In this document: in pieces, positions 51,690 through 63,543 of the stretch
How positions within the stretch are numbered: position 1 is the stretch's first letter
Layout of the letters: every line of letters starts with the position of its first letter
Source: Streptomyces zhihengii
GTDB taxonomy: Bacteria > Actinomycetota > Actinomycetes > Streptomycetales > Streptomycetaceae
Direction: 5' to 3'
Length of the DNA stretch: 64,000 nt
Assembly (NCBI RefSeq): GCF_016919245.1
Contig: NZ_JAFEJA010000001.1
Coordinates: 6,225,501-6,289,500 of the forward strand
Translations under genes and position numbers: made by a program
Notes under the pieces: generated by a model
Seen by the model: only the letters and a program-made list of their open reading frames with translations
What the model was told of the DNA's origin: nothing
Database searches by the model: none

Positions 51690-53245
51690 GCGAGCGGACG
51701 GCACCCGGCCTGCTCGCGGCGGGGGCCGGCGACGCCACCCCGCCCGAGGGGGAGTGGCGGCGCCTGGACCGCCGCACGGTCCTCGCCCGGTGCCTCGTCA
51801 TGCTGGGCGTGGCCGGCAGCGCGGGCCTGCCCGCGCTGCTCGGCCTCCTCGGCGGGCGCCCGTTCTGGCAGGCGCTCGCCTGGGTGCTCGCGGGCGCTGC
51901 GGTGCTCGTCGGCGGCGTCACGGCCGCCGACGGCATCCGGGTGCACCGGACGGGCTACCGCCTCGGCCCCGAGCGGGTCGAGCTCCGCAGCGGCCTGCTG
52001 CTGGTCAAGAGGCGCTCGCTGCCCCGTGAGCGCATCCGCAGCGTCGACCTGACCGCCAACGTGCTGCTGCGCCTGCTCGGGCTCGTGCAGGTGCGCATCG
52101 GCACCGGCGAGCAGACCGGCAGCGGCGAGTCCACCCTGCTGCTGGACGCGGTGTCCCGCGCCGAGGCCGAGCGGCTGCGCGGCGAACTCCTGGCCCGTCC
52201 GGCCGCCGGAGCGCCTCGGGCGGACGGCGACGGGACGATCGCCTCGCTCGACCCCGCGTGGATCGCCTACGCGCCGGTCTCCTTCGTCGCCCCGCTGCTC
52301 GGCGGCGCGGCGGCCGGGGCCGTGATGCAGGTCAGCGAGTGGTTCGGAGCCCAGGCCGAGGTCATCGAATGGATCGGCGACCGCTTCGCCGAGACCCCCC
52401 TCGTCTGGGCGGTCCTCGTCATGGCCGGGACCGCGCTCGTCGCCGGGGCCGTCGGAGCGCTCGGCCTGTGGGTCGAGATGTGGTGGAACTACCGCCTGGA
52501 GCGGGAGCACGGCGGCACGCTGCGGATACGGCGCGGGCTCCTCACCTCCCGCTCGACCTCGATCGAGGAGCGGCGGCTGCGGGGGATCGACCTGGTGGAA
52601 CCCCTCGGCGTGCGGCTGTTCGGCGCGGCCCGGCTGGACGCGGTCGCCACCGGCCTCGTCAAGGAGACCGAGAACGAGCACACCGACCGCAAGACCCTGC
52701 TGCCGGTGGCGCCCCGGGCCGTCGTGGACCGGGTCGCCGCCCAGGTGCTGCGGGAACCGGCCGCGCCGACGGACCCCTCGCTGCTCACCGGCCACCCGCG
52801 CGCGGCCCGCGGCCGCAGACTGCGATGGGCCCTGGCGACGGCGCTCGCGCCCGCGGCGGTCCTCGCCGTGCTCGGCGCGCTCCTGACCCCGGTACTGCTG
52901 TGGACCGCCCTCGCCTGCGCGGCCGTCGCCGTCCCGGTCGCCGTGGCGCTGGCCCTGGACGCCTACCGCAACCTCGGCCACGGCATCTCCGGCGCCTATC
53001 TGCTGACCCGCTCGGGCACCGTGCGCCGCAGCACCGTGGCCCTCCAGCGCACCGGGGTGATCGGCTGGACGGTCCGCCGTTCGCTCTTCCAGCGCCGCGC
53101 CGGGCTGCTCACCCTGACCGCCACGACGGCGGCGGGCGCGGGCGCGTACCACGTCCACGACGCGGACGCCTGCGAGGCCCTCGCCTTCGCCGCGGACGCC
53201 GTACCGGGCCTGCTGGAGCCGTTCCTGGAGCGCGACCACCCCTGA
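51686..53245 (+). CDS. PH-domain (bPH2/YdbT-like) membrane protein
   Basis: A 519-residue protein with three bPH2 units, each preceded by paired membrane helices: about 30-170 (RTGYRLGPERVELRSGLLLVKRRSLPRERIRSVDLT), about 195-345 (WNYRLEREHGGTLRIRRGLLTSRSTSIEERRLRGIDLV) and about 370-510 (GAYLLTRSGTVRRSTVALQRTGVIGWTVRRS). This matches YdbT. The start codon lies inside the end of the preceding YdbS-like gene (four-base overlap), so the two proteins are made together. The pair follows pgi at 4 nt, probably in one transcript, without an obvious metabolic link. Confidence 0.87.
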   Translation: MSERTAPGLLAAGAGDATPPEGEWRRLDRRTVLARCLVMLGVAGSAGLPALLGLLGGRPFWQALAWVLAGAAVLVGGVTAADGIRVHRTGYRLGPERVELRSGLLLVKRRSLPRERIRSVDLTANVLLRLLGLVQVRIGTGEQTGSGESTLLLDAVSRAEAERLRGELLARPAAGAPRADGDGTIASLDPAWIAYAPVSFVAPLLGGAAAGAVMQVSEWFGAQAEVIEWIGDRFAETPLVWAVLVMAGTALVAGAVGALGLWVEMWWNYRLEREHGGTLRIRRGLLTSRSTSIEERRLRGIDLVEPLGVRLFGAARLDAVATGLVKETENEHTDRKTLLPVAPRAVVDRVAAQVLREPAAPTDPSLLTGHPRAARGRRLRWALATALAPAAVLAVLGALLTPVLLWTALACAAVAVPVAVALALDAYRNLGHGISGAYLLTRSGTVRRSTVALQRTGVIGWTVRRSLFQRRAGLLTLTATTAAGAGAYHVHDADACEALAFAADAVPGLLEPFLERDHP

Positions 53246-53270
53246 CCCCGGCTTTGCCGGGACACGCGAA

Positions 53271-53305
53271 CGGCCCCCGTCCGGCTGAGCGCCGGTCGGG
53301 GGCCG
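53271..53305. terminator. Bidirectional terminator between PH-domain operon and pgl
   Basis: CGGCCCCCG-t-CCGGC pairs with GCCGG-t-CGGGGGCCG (53271-53285/53291-53305). It separates convergent transcripts. Confidence 0.8.
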
Positions 53306-53318
53306 AGGTGCGCGCGGG

Positions 53319-54101
53319 CTACGCCGAGTGCGGGGGCAGCAGGTCCCGGGGGAGCCCGGAGGCCGCCGCGGCGTCCAGCAGCCACAGGGTGCGGGCGCGT
53401 CCGCGGGCGCCCGCCGCCGGTGCCTGCACCTCGCCCGCTCCCGAGAGCGCGATCTGGACCGCCTCCGCCTTGTCCTCGCCCGCCGCGAGCAGCCACACCT
53501 CACGGGCGGCGCGGATCGCGGGCAGGGTCAGCGAGATCCGGGTCGGCGGCGGCTTCGGCGCGCCGTGCACACCGACCACCGTCCGCTCCGTCTCACGGAC
53601 CGCCGGCAGCTCCGGGAAGAGCGACGCCACATGGGTGTCCGGCCCGACGCCCAGCATCAGCACGTCGAACACGGGCACCGGCCCGTGGTCCTCGGGCCGC
53701 GCCGCCGCCGCGAGTTCGGCCGCGTAGGCCGCCGCCGCGGCGTCCGCGTCGGCGCCCTGCGGGCCGTCCGACGCGGGCATCGCGTGCACCCGGGCCGGGT
53801 CCAGCGGGACCCGGTCCAGCAGGGCCTCACGGGCCTGGGTGACATTGCGCTCGGGGTCGCCGTCCGGCAGGAAGCGCTCGTCGCCCCACCAGAGGTCGAG
53901 CCGCGACCAGTCGACGGCGTCCCTCGCCGGGGCCGAACCCAGCGCCGCCAGCAGGCCGTTGCCGTTGCGGCCGCCCGTCAGCACCACCGAGGCGGTGCCG
54001 CGGGCCGCCTGCGCGTCCACGATCCTGGTGATCAGGCGCGCCGCGGCGGCCTGGGCCATCAGTTCCTTGTCGCGGTGGACGACCAGCTCCGGGGCGCTCA
54101 C
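53319..54101 (-). CDS. pgl: 6-phosphogluconolactonase
   Basis: A 260-residue DevB/Pgl-type enzyme with GTG start (VSAPELVVHRDKELMAQAAA). Family motifs are LTGGRNGNGLLAAL, WWGDERFLPDGDPERN (active-site region) and LGVGPDTHVASLFPE, with the histidine and arginine used for hydrolysis. It opens 6-phosphogluconolactone to 6-phosphogluconate in the oxidative pentose phosphate pathway. Its start overlaps the opcA stop by four bases. Last gene of the tkt-tal-zwf-opcA-pgl operon. Confidence 0.95.
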   Translation of the reverse strand: MSAPELVVHRDKELMAQAAAARLITRIVDAQAARGTASVVLTGGRNGNGLLAALGSAPARDAVDWSRLDLWWGDERFLPDGDPERNVTQAREALLDRVPLDPARVHAMPASDGPQGADADAAAAAYAAELAAAARPEDHGPVPVFDVLMLGVGPDTHVASLFPELPAVRETERTVVGVHGAPKPPPTRISLTLPAIRAAREVWLLAAGEDKAEAVQIALSGAGEVQAPAAGARGRARTLWLLDAAAASGLPRDLLPPHSA

Positions 54102-55147
54102 TCGGCCGCCTTCCGGGCCGCGGTGGTCTTCTTCGCCGCCGTCTTCCGCTTCGGGGCCGCGGGTGCCTCCTCCGGCGCCCGCTCCCCGTCCGACGGCTTC
54201 GCCTCCCCGGCCGGCTCCGCGCCGTCGCCGAGCCGGTCCACGCCGAAGCGCAGGGCGGAGGCGTAGGTGTCGTCCGGGTCGAGGCGCCGCAGCTCCTCGG
54301 CGATCAGTTCGGACGTCTCACGCCGCTTGAGCGCCACCGCGCGGTCCGGCTGGCCCTGGATCGACAGGGTCGCGAGGGACCCGTCGGGCCGGTCCAGCAC
54401 GATCGGGCCGCAGGTGGACTCCATCCGGACGGAGGTGAGGCCGGGCCCCTTGGACGGCAGCCGCCGCACCGGGACGTCCAGCCGGTCCGCCAGCCACATG
54501 GCCAGCAGCTCGCAGCTCGGGTTGAACTCCTCGCCCTCCACCTCGACCCCGGTGACCTCGCAGGTCACCTGGTCCAGGGCGGCGGCGAGCATGGAGCGCC
54601 ACGGGGTGATCCGCGTCCACGAGAGGTCGGTGTCGCCCGGCGTGTACGCCTCGGCGCGGGAGACCAGCTCGCGGACCGGCTGCTCGGCGGAGTAGGTGTC
54701 GGTGACCCGCCGCTGGGCGAGCGCGCCCAGCGGGTCGGACGCCGGGTCGGTGGGGGCGTTCACCGGCCACCAGACGACGACGGGCGCGTCCGGGAGCAGC
54801 AGCGGGAGCACCACCGACTGGGCGTGGTCGGCGACCTCGCCGTACAGCCGCAGCACCACCGTCTCGCCCGTACCGGCGTCGGCGCCGACCCGCACCTCCG
54901 CGTCGAGCCGGGCCTTGGCCCGGTCGCGCGGGGAGCGGGAGACCCGCTTGATGACGACGAGGGTGCGCGAGGGGTGCTCGCGCGAGGCGTCGTTCGCCGC
55001 CCTGAGGGCGTCGTAGGCGTTCTCCTCGTCGGTCACGATGACCAGGGTGAGGACCATGCCGACGGCCGGGGTGCCGATCGCCCGGCGGCCCTTGACCAGC
55101 GCCTTGTTGATCTTGCTGGCCGTGGTGTCCGTAAGGTCGATCTTCAT
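54098..55147 (-). CDS. opcA: Glucose-6-phosphate dehydrogenase assembly protein OpcA
   Basis: A 349-residue protein (MKIDLTDTTASKINKALVKG). OpcA proteins associate with G6PDH (Zwf) and regulate its activity. Family segments seen are VLTLVIVTDEENAYDALRAAN, LLLPDAPVVVWWPVNAP, ITPWRSMLAAALDQ, and NPSCELLAMWLADRLDVP. The last 45 residues form an acidic then Lys/Ala-rich tail ([17 protein letters not shown]), similar in style to the UvrA tail in this window. It overlaps zwf upstream and pgl downstream by four bases each, indicating tight coupling with its partner. Confidence 0.95.
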   Translation of the reverse strand: MKIDLTDTTASKINKALVKGRRAIGTPAVGMVLTLVIVTDEENAYDALRAANDASREHPSRTLVVIKRVSRSPRDRAKARLDAEVRVGADAGTGETVVLRLYGEVADHAQSVVLPLLLPDAPVVVWWPVNAPTDPASDPLGALAQRRVTDTYSAEQPVRELVSRAEAYTPGDTDLSWTRITPWRSMLAAALDQVTCEVTGVEVEGEEFNPSCELLAMWLADRLDVPVRRLPSKGPGLTSVRMESTCGPIVLDRPDGSLATLSIQGQPDRAVALKRRETSELIAEELRRLDPDDTYASALRFGVDRLGDGAEPAGEAKPSDGERAPEEAPAAPKRKTAAKKTTAARKAAE

Positions 55148-56676
55148 GGCCGGCGCCAGCTCCGTCCGTCTCGTGCGAGCATCTCGTCGGCCTCCACCGG
55201 GCCCCAGGTGCCCGCCGGGTACTGCGCGGGCTTGCCGTTGCCGTCCCAGAACTCCTCGATCGGGTCGAGGATCTTCCACGACAGCTCGACCTCCTCCACC
55301 CGCGGGAAGAGGTTCGAGTCGCCGAGCAGGACGTCGAGGATGAGCCGCTCGTACGCCTCGGGGCTGGACTCGGTGAACGACTCGCCGTAGGCGAAGTCCA
55401 TCGAGACGTCCCGCACCTCCATGGAGGTGCCGGGCACCTTGGAGCCGAAGCGCATCGTCACGCCCTCGTCCGGCTGCACCCGGATGACCAGGGCGTTCTG
55501 CCCCAGCTCCTCCGTGGCGGTGGAGTCGAACGGGGAGTGCGGGGCGCGCTGGAAGACCACCGCGATCTCGGTGACCCGGCGCCCCAGCCGCTTGCCGGTG
55601 CGCAGGTAGAACGGCACCCCGGCCCAGCGGCGGTTGTCGATCTCCAGCTTGATCGCGGCGTAGGTGTCGGTCTTCGACCGCGGGTCGATGCCCTCCTCCT
55701 GGAGGTAGCCGACCGCCTTCTCGCCGCCCTGCCAGCCCGCCGCGTACTGCGCGCGCACGGTGTTCTCTGCCAGATTCCCCGGCAGCTTCACCGCGCCCAG
55801 GACCTTGGTCTTCTCCGCCGCCAGCGCGTCGGCGTCGAAGGAGGAGGGCTCCTCCATCGCGGTCAGCGCGAGCAGCTGGAGCAGGTGGTTCTGGATGACG
55901 TCGCGGGCGGCGCCGATGCCGTCGTAGTACCCGGCGCGGCCGCCGATGCCGATGTCCTCGGCCATGGTGATCTGCACGTGGTCGACGTACGACCGGTTCC
56001 AGATCGGCTCGAAGAGGGTGTTGGCGAAGCGCAGCGCCAGGATGTTCTGGACGGTCTCCTTGCCCAGGTAGTGGTCGATCCTGAAGACCTCGTTGGGCGG
56101 GAAGACCTCGTGCACCACCTGGTTGAGCTGCTCGGCGCTGCGGAGGTTGTGCCCGAACGGCTTCTCGATGACCGCGCGGCGCCAGGAGCCCTCCTTCTGG
56201 TCGGCCAGCCCGTGCTTCTTGAGCTGCTGGACGACCTTGGGGAAGAACTTGGGCGGCACCGAGAGGTAGAAGGCGAAGTTGCCACCGGTGCCCTGGGCCT
56301 TGTCCAGGTCCTCGATGGTGGCCTTGAGCTCCTCGAAGGCGGCGTCGTCGTCGAAGGTGCCCTGGACGAACCGCATCCCCTGGATGAGCTGCTGCCACAC
56401 CTCCTCGCGGAACGGGGTGCGCGCGTGCTCCTTGACCGCGTCGTGGACCTCCTGTGCGAAGTCCTCGTGCTGCCACTCACGGCGGGCGAAGCCGATGAGG
56501 GAGAAGCCCGGCGGCAGCAGCCCCCGGTTCGCCAGGTCGTACACGGCGGGCATCAGCTTCTTGCGGGACAGGTCGCCCGTGACACCGAAGATCACCAGGC
56601 CCGACGGCCCCGCGATACGCGGGAGCCGTCGGTCGGCGGCGTCACGGAGCGGGTTCGCTCCGTCCATACCGGACAA
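55144..56676 (-). CDS. zwf: Glucose-6-phosphate 1-dehydrogenase
   Basis: A 510-residue enzyme. NADP-binding VIFGVTGDLSRKKLMPAVYDL lies at the N terminus, the active site is RIDHYLGKETVQN with the catalytic histidine and lysine, and EKPFGHNLRSA binds substrate. It oxidises glucose 6-phosphate with NADP, the main NADPH source in Streptomyces. A TTG at 56676 lies 10 nt after GGAGGG and 6 nt after the tal stop. The ATG at 56667 (MDGANPLRD) is a possible alternative start. The enzyme works with OpcA encoded next to it. Confidence 0.96.
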   Translation of the reverse strand: MSGMDGANPLRDAADRRLPRIAGPSGLVIFGVTGDLSRKKLMPAVYDLANRGLLPPGFSLIGFARREWQHEDFAQEVHDAVKEHARTPFREEVWQQLIQGMRFVQGTFDDDAAFEELKATIEDLDKAQGTGGNFAFYLSVPPKFFPKVVQQLKKHGLADQKEGSWRRAVIEKPFGHNLRSAEQLNQVVHEVFPPNEVFRIDHYLGKETVQNILALRFANTLFEPIWNRSYVDHVQITMAEDIGIGGRAGYYDGIGAARDVIQNHLLQLLALTAMEEPSSFDADALAAEKTKVLGAVKLPGNLAENTVRAQYAAGWQGGEKAVGYLQEEGIDPRSKTDTYAAIKLEIDNRRWAGVPFYLRTGKRLGRRVTEIAVVFQRAPHSPFDSTATEELGQNALVIRVQPDEGVTMRFGSKVPGTSMEVRDVSMDFAYGESFTESSPEAYERLILDVLLGDSNLFPRVEEVELSWKILDPIEEFWDGNGKPAQYPAGTWGPVEADEMLARDGRSWRRP

Positions 56677-56682
56677 GGTGGG

Positions 56683-57801
56683 TCAGCCCTCCGAGGGTGC
56701 GAGGCGCTTGAGCTCCGCCTCGGTCGAGGCGAGCAGGTCGTTCCAGGAGGACTCGAACTTCTCCACGCCCTCGTCCTCCAGCAGCTGGACGACCTCGTCG
56801 TAGGAGATGCCGAGCTTCTCGACCGCGTCGAGGTCGGCGCGGGCCTGCTCGTAGGTGCCGCGCACCGTGTCACCGGTGATCGCGCCGTGGTCGGCGGTGG
56901 CGTCGAGGGTGGCCTCCGGCATGGTGTTGACCGTGCCCGGGGCGACCAGCTCGTCGACGTACAGCGTGTCCTTGTACGCCTTGTCCTTGACGCCGGTCGA
57001 GGCCCACAGCGGACGCTGCTTGTTGGCCTGGGCCTTGTCGAGGGCGGCCCAGCGGTCCGAGGAGAAGACCTCCTCGAACGCCTCGTACGCCAGGCGGGCG
57101 TTGGCCAGGGCCGCCTTGCCGCGGGCCTTCCCGGCCTCCGGGGTGCCCAGCGCGTCCAGGCGCTTGTCGATCTCGGTGTCCACCCGGGACACGAAGAAGG
57201 ACGCCACCGAGTGGATCTTCGACAGGTCCAGGCCGCGCTCCTTGGCCTTCTCCAGACCGGCCAGGTAGGCGTCCATGACCTTGCGGTAGCGATCCAGCGA
57301 GAAGATCAGCGTCACGTTGACGCTGATGCCGAGGCCGATGACCTCGGTGATCGCCGGCAGACCCGCCTCGGTGGCCGGGATCTTGATGAGCGTGTTGGGG
57401 CGGTCGACCAGCCAGGCGAGCTGCTTGGCCTCGGCGACCGTCGCGTGGGTGTTGTGCGCCAGGCGCGGGTCGACCTCGATCGAGACCCGGCCGTCCTGGC
57501 CGTCGGTCGCGTCGAAGACCGGCCGCAGGATGTCGGCGGCGTCGCGCACGTCGGCCGTCGTGATCATGCGGATGGCTTCCTCGACGGTCACCCTGCGGGC
57601 CGCGAGGTCCGCGAGCTGCTGGTCGTAGCCGTGGCCGTCCGAGATCGCCTTCTGGAAGATCGACGGGTTCGTGGTGACGCCGACGACGTGCTGCTGGTCG
57701 ATCAGCTCGGCGAGGTTGCCGGAGGTGATCCGGGTGCGGGACAGGTCGTCCAGCCAGATCGCGACGCCTTCGTCGGAGAGGCGCTTGAGTGCGTCTGTCA
57801 T
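56683..57801 (-). CDS. tal: Transaldolase
   Basis: A 372-residue transaldolase of the actinobacterial type. [11 protein letters not shown] marks the N-terminal signature, [13 protein letters not shown] the substrate-binding strand, [18 protein letters not shown] a helical region, and the catalytic lysine that forms a Schiff base is in [11 protein letters not shown]. It moves a dihydroxyacetone unit between sedoheptulose 7-phosphate and glyceraldehyde 3-phosphate. It sits between tkt (34 nt upstream) and zwf (6 nt downstream). Confidence 0.97.
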   Translation of the reverse strand: MTDALKRLSDEGVAIWLDDLSRTRITSGNLAELIDQQHVVGVTTNPSIFQKAISDGHGYDQQLADLAARRVTVEEAIRMITTADVRDAADILRPVFDATDGQDGRVSIEVDPRLAHNTHATVAEAKQLAWLVDRPNTLIKIPATEAGLPAITEVIGLGISVNVTLIFSLDRYRKVMDAYLAGLEKAKERGLDLSKIHSVASFFVSRVDTEIDKRLDALGTPEAGKARGKAALANARLAYEAFEEVFSSDRWAALDKAQANKQRPLWASTGVKDKAYKDTLYVDELVAPGTVNTMPEATLDATADHGAITGDTVRGTYEQARADLDAVEKLGISYDEVVQLLEDEGVEKFESSWNDLLASTEAELKRLAPSEG

Positions 57802-57835
57802 GAGAGTTGCATCTCCTGTTTGTCGTGTACCGGCG

Positions 57836-59923
<2,088 letters not shown>

Positions 59924-60386
59924 CCTGAGTCAGGGCTCCTCTCCACATGTCGAATCCCGGTGACGAGGGGTGTACCGGGCGCTGCCGAGCCTACCCTCGC
60001 AAAGGTGCCCGTCCTTTCGAGCGGGCGTCATATCGGTGGCCCGGTTCTTGCGATCGCCGCGACCCGGGGGAACCCTCCGGGGGTGTTACGGGGCCCCGTC
60101 GGGGCACCCGGCCGCGGACACTGCCAGCGTGCCGCCGCGGGACCCGTTCCGCCTCCCGGGCCCCCGGCCGTCCGGGGCCGCCGGCGGAACGCCGGTGCGC
60201 ACGTATATACGGACGGCTTCCCCTGACGGCTCAACACGAGCCGACCCCCGCGAAGATCGGCGTCCGGGCAACGTCTAGAGTGGCGTGGTACGCGCAAGTC
60301 CTCACCGGGTTCTCACAGCTCCCCAGCCCTTCGGGCATGGGAGAGCGCCCGCCGGGCTTGCTGGGATTTCTCTGTCAGGGGTGTGC
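59924..60386. promoter_or_regulatory. Divergent promoter region tkt / ctaB
   Basis: This 463-bp non-coding gap holds promoters of both operons. A TAGAGT (60276-60281) about 105 bp before ctaB is a plausible -10 box for that gene. An AT-rich patch with GTATATAC occurs near 60203. A moderate hairpin (CCCAGCCCTTCGGGCATGGG) around 60323 lies in the ctaB leader. No further gene seen. Confidence 0.5.
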
Positions 60387-61334
60387 GTGACGGCCGTCGA
60401 GTCCCGACCCGCAGGGGTCGTCTTGGCTTCCGGCCCGGGGGGCCGTCGGCCGTTCGGGGCCCGCGTCAGGGCGTTCGTGGCGCTGACGAAGCCGCGGATC
60501 ATCGAGCTGCTGCTGATCACCACCGTGCCGGTGATGTTCCTGGCCGAGCAGGGTGTGCCCGACCTCTGGCTGGTGGTCACGACCTGCGTCGGCGGATACC
60601 TCTCCGCCGGTGGCGCCAACGCGCTCAACATGTACATCGACCGCGACATCGACGCGCTGATGGACCGCACGGCGCAGCGCCCGCTGGTCACCGGCATGGT
60701 CTCGCCGCGCGAGGGGCTGGTCTTCGGCCTCGTCCTCGCGGTCGTGTCCACGCTCTGGTTCGGCCTGCTGGTCAACTGGCTCTCCGCGGCCCTCGCGCTC
60801 GGCGCGCTGCTGTTCTACGTCGTCGTCTACACGATGCTCCTCAAGCGCCGCACGGCGCAGAACATCGTCTGGGGCGGCATCGCGGGCTGCATGCCGGTGC
60901 TCATCGGCTGGTCCGCGGTGACGAACTCGATGTCGTGGGCCGCCGTCATCCTCTTCCTCGTCATCTTCTTCTGGACGCCGCCGCACTACTGGCCGCTGTC
61001 GATGAAGGTGAAGGAGGACTACGCCCGCGTCGGTGTGCCGATGCTGCCCGTCGTCGCCGGCAACACGGTCGTCGCCCGCCAGATCGTCCTCTACAGCTGG
61101 GTGATGGTGGCCGTCTCGCTGCTGCTGACCCCGCTCGGCTACACCGGCTGGTTCTACACGGCCGTGGCCCTCGCCGCAGGCGGCTGGTGGCTCTGGGAGG
61201 CGCACGCGCTCCAGAGCCGCGCCCGGAGCGGCGCGACCGGGGCGAAGCTGAAGGAGATGCGGCTGTTCCACTGGTCCATCACCTATGTCTCGCTGCTCTT
61301 CGTCGCCGTCGCGGTGGACCCCTTCCTGCGCTGA
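60387..61334 (+). CDS. ctaB: Protoheme IX farnesyltransferase (heme O synthase)
   Basis: A 315-residue integral membrane prenyltransferase with GTG start ([19 protein letters not shown]). Nine helices; the aspartate-rich motif [15 protein letters not shown] and the second motif in [23 protein letters not shown] bind farnesyl diphosphate and magnesium. It converts heme B to heme O, which CtaA (encoded at 62550 on the opposite strand) turns into heme A for cytochrome aa3 oxidase. An in-frame GTG six bases upstream is an alternative start. Confidence 0.96.
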   Translation: MTAVESRPAGVVLASGPGGRRPFGARVRAFVALTKPRIIELLLITTVPVMFLAEQGVPDLWLVVTTCVGGYLSAGGANALNMYIDRDIDALMDRTAQRPLVTGMVSPREGLVFGLVLAVVSTLWFGLLVNWLSAALALGALLFYVVVYTMLLKRRTAQNIVWGGIAGCMPVLIGWSAVTNSMSWAAVILFLVIFFWTPPHYWPLSMKVKEDYARVGVPMLPVVAGNTVVARQIVLYSWVMVAVSLLLTPLGYTGWFYTAVALAAGGWWLWEAHALQSRARSGATGAKLKEMRLFHWSITYVSLLFVAVAVDPFLR

Positions 61335-61347
61335 GCGGCAGCCGGGA

Positions 61348-61365
61348 GGGTGGCTCATGCCACCC
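61348..61365 (+). terminator. Short hairpin after ctaB
   Basis: GGGTGGC-TCAT-GCCACCC, 13 bases beyond the ctaB stop. Confidence 0.55.
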
Positions 61366-61411
61366 GCCCCCGCCGTGGCCAGGGCCACTACCCGCCGGTA
61401 GCATCCTGGCC

Positions 61412-61768
61412 ATGGCAGACACCCAGGTTGAGACGAGCGCGCACGAGGCCGAGCCGGACGCGAAGGCGGCGCGCAAGGCGGCGAAGCTCGCCAAGCAGAT
61501 CCAGGCGTTCTCCGCGGCACACGGCGGTGCCGAGGGCCAGCTCGCGTACCTCGGCCAGATGGGCACCCGCATCGTCCTCGTCGGCGAGGACGGCGGCTGG
61601 GGCGACCTCGTCGCGCCGAGCCACGCCGTCGCCGTCAGCGCCGCCGAGAAGTCCGGGATCACCCTCCACGAGTCCTTCGACGGCGACTTCGCCGCCAAGG
61701 TCCGCACCGGCCCCTACGAGTGGACCCGCATGGCGGGCATCCAGGTCGGCGGCCCGTCCAACGGCTGA
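61412..61768 (+). CDS. Small conserved hypothetical protein
   Basis: A 118-residue protein (MADTQVETSAHEAEPDAKAARK...). An acidic/lysine-rich helix of about 40 residues is followed by a compact region (GQLAYLGQMGTRIVLVGEDGGWGDLVAPSHAVAVSAAEKSGI) and a C-terminal TGPYEWTRMAGIQVGG. It looks like a conserved actinobacterial protein of unknown function, not membrane-bound. A short distance to ctaB suggests possible co-expression; no role in heme synthesis is known to me. Confidence 0.75.
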   Translation: MADTQVETSAHEAEPDAKAARKAAKLAKQIQAFSAAHGGAEGQLAYLGQMGTRIVLVGEDGGWGDLVAPSHAVAVSAAEKSGITLHESFDGDFAAKVRTGPYEWTRMAGIQVGGPSNG

Positions 61769-61835
61769 GCAACACCTCGCACCGGGGTCGCCCGTCAGGT
61801 CCTGTGGAAGCACGGTCCTGGACAGGGAGCTCCCG

Positions 61836-62528
61836 ATGATCGACGCCGCGTCCTCGGTGCGTCTGGTCGACCAGTACTGCCACGGGGTGCTCCGCACGGA
61901 ACTGGAACTGGGCCTCGGCACCTTCGAGGCCCGGACCGACCCCTCCCCGGGGCCGCCGGCGGCCGGCACCACCCTCTTCGACACCCGGACCGGCTTCGCC
62001 GTCAGGCGCTGGTGCCCTCCGCTGCTCGGTCTCGAAGCCCACTGCCCGCCCGCCCGCTAGCTGGCCCGCCGACGCGAGCTGGGTGCGGTCGAGGCGGGCA
62101 GACGGCTGCTCAGGGGCACCGGCATCGACGCCTACCTCGTCGACACCGGGCTGCCGGGCGACCTCGCGGGGCCCGGCGAGCTCGCGGCCGCGGGCGCCGC
62201 CGACGCCCGCGAGATCGTCCGCCTCGAACTCCTCGCCGAGCAGGCCGCCGACATCGGCCCGGCGCTCGCGCGCACCGGGGCGCGGGCGGCCGGGGCGCCG
62301 GCGCAGACGCTGGAGCCGGCGCCCTTCGGCAAGCTGCTGTTCTCCAGCGGGGCGCGCGGTCTGCCGGAGTCCCATGTGGTGGGCGCCGGAGTCTTCCGCG
62401 AGGCGGTGAGCCGGGTGCTCGGCGGCCGGGTCGGCGACGGGGCCTGGTCCCGGGCGGACGCCGAACGCGTCACGGGCATGCTCGCCTCGGGGAACGCGCG
62501 GCGGGTGTACGGCCTGCCCGGCCCCTGA
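61836..62528 (+). pseudogene. Amidohydrolase pseudogene (in-frame stop and internal deletion)
   Basis: From ATG at 61836 the frame reads SSVRLVDQYCHGVLRTELE, then FDTRTGFAVRRWCPPLLGL, a TAG at 62058-62060 (between PPAR and LARRRELGA), then AGRRLLRGTGIDAYLVDTG and EIVRLELLAEQAAD. It jumps directly to LARTGARAAG...LEPAPFGKLLFSSGARGLPE and ends with GNARRVYGLPGP. The ends match actinobacterial amidohydrolases of about 360-370 residues. About 130 residues in the middle, including the second metal-binding histidines and the lysine/histidine catalytic part, are missing. Both the stop and the deletion abolish function. Confidence 0.82.
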
Positions 62529-62549
62529 AGGGCCGGGCGCGGCCGGAGA

Positions 62550-63509
62550 TCAGACGGCCGAGAGGGCGTCCGCGGGACGGCCGGGGGAGGGGACCTCGAC
62601 CACGGGCCGCTCGCGCAGGCTCAGGGCGAGACGGACCACGGCGATCCACATCAGCGCCGAGCCGAACATGTGCACGCCCACCAGGATCTCCGGGACGTGG
62701 GTGAAGTACTGCACGTAGCCGATCACGCCCTGCGCCAGCACCACCAGCAGCAGGTCCCGGGCGCGGGCCCGGGTGTCGTCCGGGGCGTCCACCACCCGGA
62801 GCACCAGCCACATGGCCACGGCCAGCGCGCAGACCACCCAGGCGGCGATGGCGTGGATGTGCGCGGCGGCGGTCCAGTCCCACGGCATCCGCGCCACGTC
62901 GCTGCTGTCGCCCGCGTGCTTGCCCGACCCCGTCACCGAGGTGCCCAGCACGATCAGCAGGGCGGTGACGCCGACGATCGCCCAGGACAGCCGGCGCACC
63001 GGGCGCGGCACCCGCGGGCGCGGCGCCCCGTCGCCCTCGCCGGTGCGCACCCAGGTGACCGTCGCCACCGTCAGCAGACCGGTCGCCAGCAGGAAGTGCC
63101 CGGCCACGCTCCAGGGGTTGAGCCCCGCCCAGACGGTGATCCCGCCGATCACGGCGTTGGCGCACACGATCCAGAACTGCAGCCAGGTCAGCCGGCCGAG
63201 CCCCCGGCGGCGCGGCTTGGTGGCGCGCACCGCGATGATCGCCCAGCCGACGGCCGCGGAGAGCACGTACGTCAGCATCCGGTTGCCGAACTCGATCGCG
63301 CCGTGGAGGCCCTGCTCGGGCGTCGCGAACAGGCTGTCGTCCGTGCACTTGGGCCAGGTGTCGCAGCCGAGGCCGGAACCGGTCAGCCGGACGGCGCCGC
63401 CCGTGACGATGATGAGCACGCTCATCAGGACGGCGGAGAGCGCCGCCCGCCGCAGGATCCGGGGCGACGGGGTCCAGCGCTGGGCGATGTAGGCGAGGGG
63501 GGTCTGCAC
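62550..63509 (-). CDS. ctaA: Heme A synthase
   Basis: A 319-residue membrane protein from the GTG reading VQTPLAYIAQRWTPSPRILR; an ATG 30 nt upstream (MHKPPPTIGP) is the alternative start. Eight helices; conserved heme-ligand histidines in LHGAIEFGNRMLTYVL, VAGHFLLAT, AHIHAIAAWVV and VGVHMFGSALMW, and a CDTWPKC cysteine pair in the first extracytoplasmic loop as in Gram-positive CtaA. It oxidises the C8 methyl of heme O to a formyl group. It acts after CtaB, which is encoded 1.2 kb away. Confidence 0.94.
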   Translation of the reverse strand: MQTPLAYIAQRWTPSPRILRRAALSAVLMSVLIIVTGGAVRLTGSGLGCDTWPKCTDDSLFATPEQGLHGAIEFGNRMLTYVLSAAVGWAIIAVRATKPRRRGLGRLTWLQFWIVCANAVIGGITVWAGLNPWSVAGHFLLATGLLTVATVTWVRTGEGDGAPRPRVPRPVRRLSWAIVGVTALLIVLGTSVTGSGKHAGDSSDVARMPWDWTAAAHIHAIAAWVVCALAVAMWLVLRVVDAPDDTRARARDLLLVVLAQGVIGYVQYFTHVPEILVGVHMFGSALMWIAVVRLALSLRERPVVEVPSPGRPADALSAV

Positions 63510-63543
63510 GGGCCCTATCGTAGGCGGGGGCTTGTGCATCCGT

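Noticed and set aside
49466..53503. 1345-codon minus-strand frame opposite pgi and the PH-domain genes
   Set aside because: Same effect: the composition is Arg/Gly/Ala/Asp-rich without domains, while the plus-strand genes are well supported.
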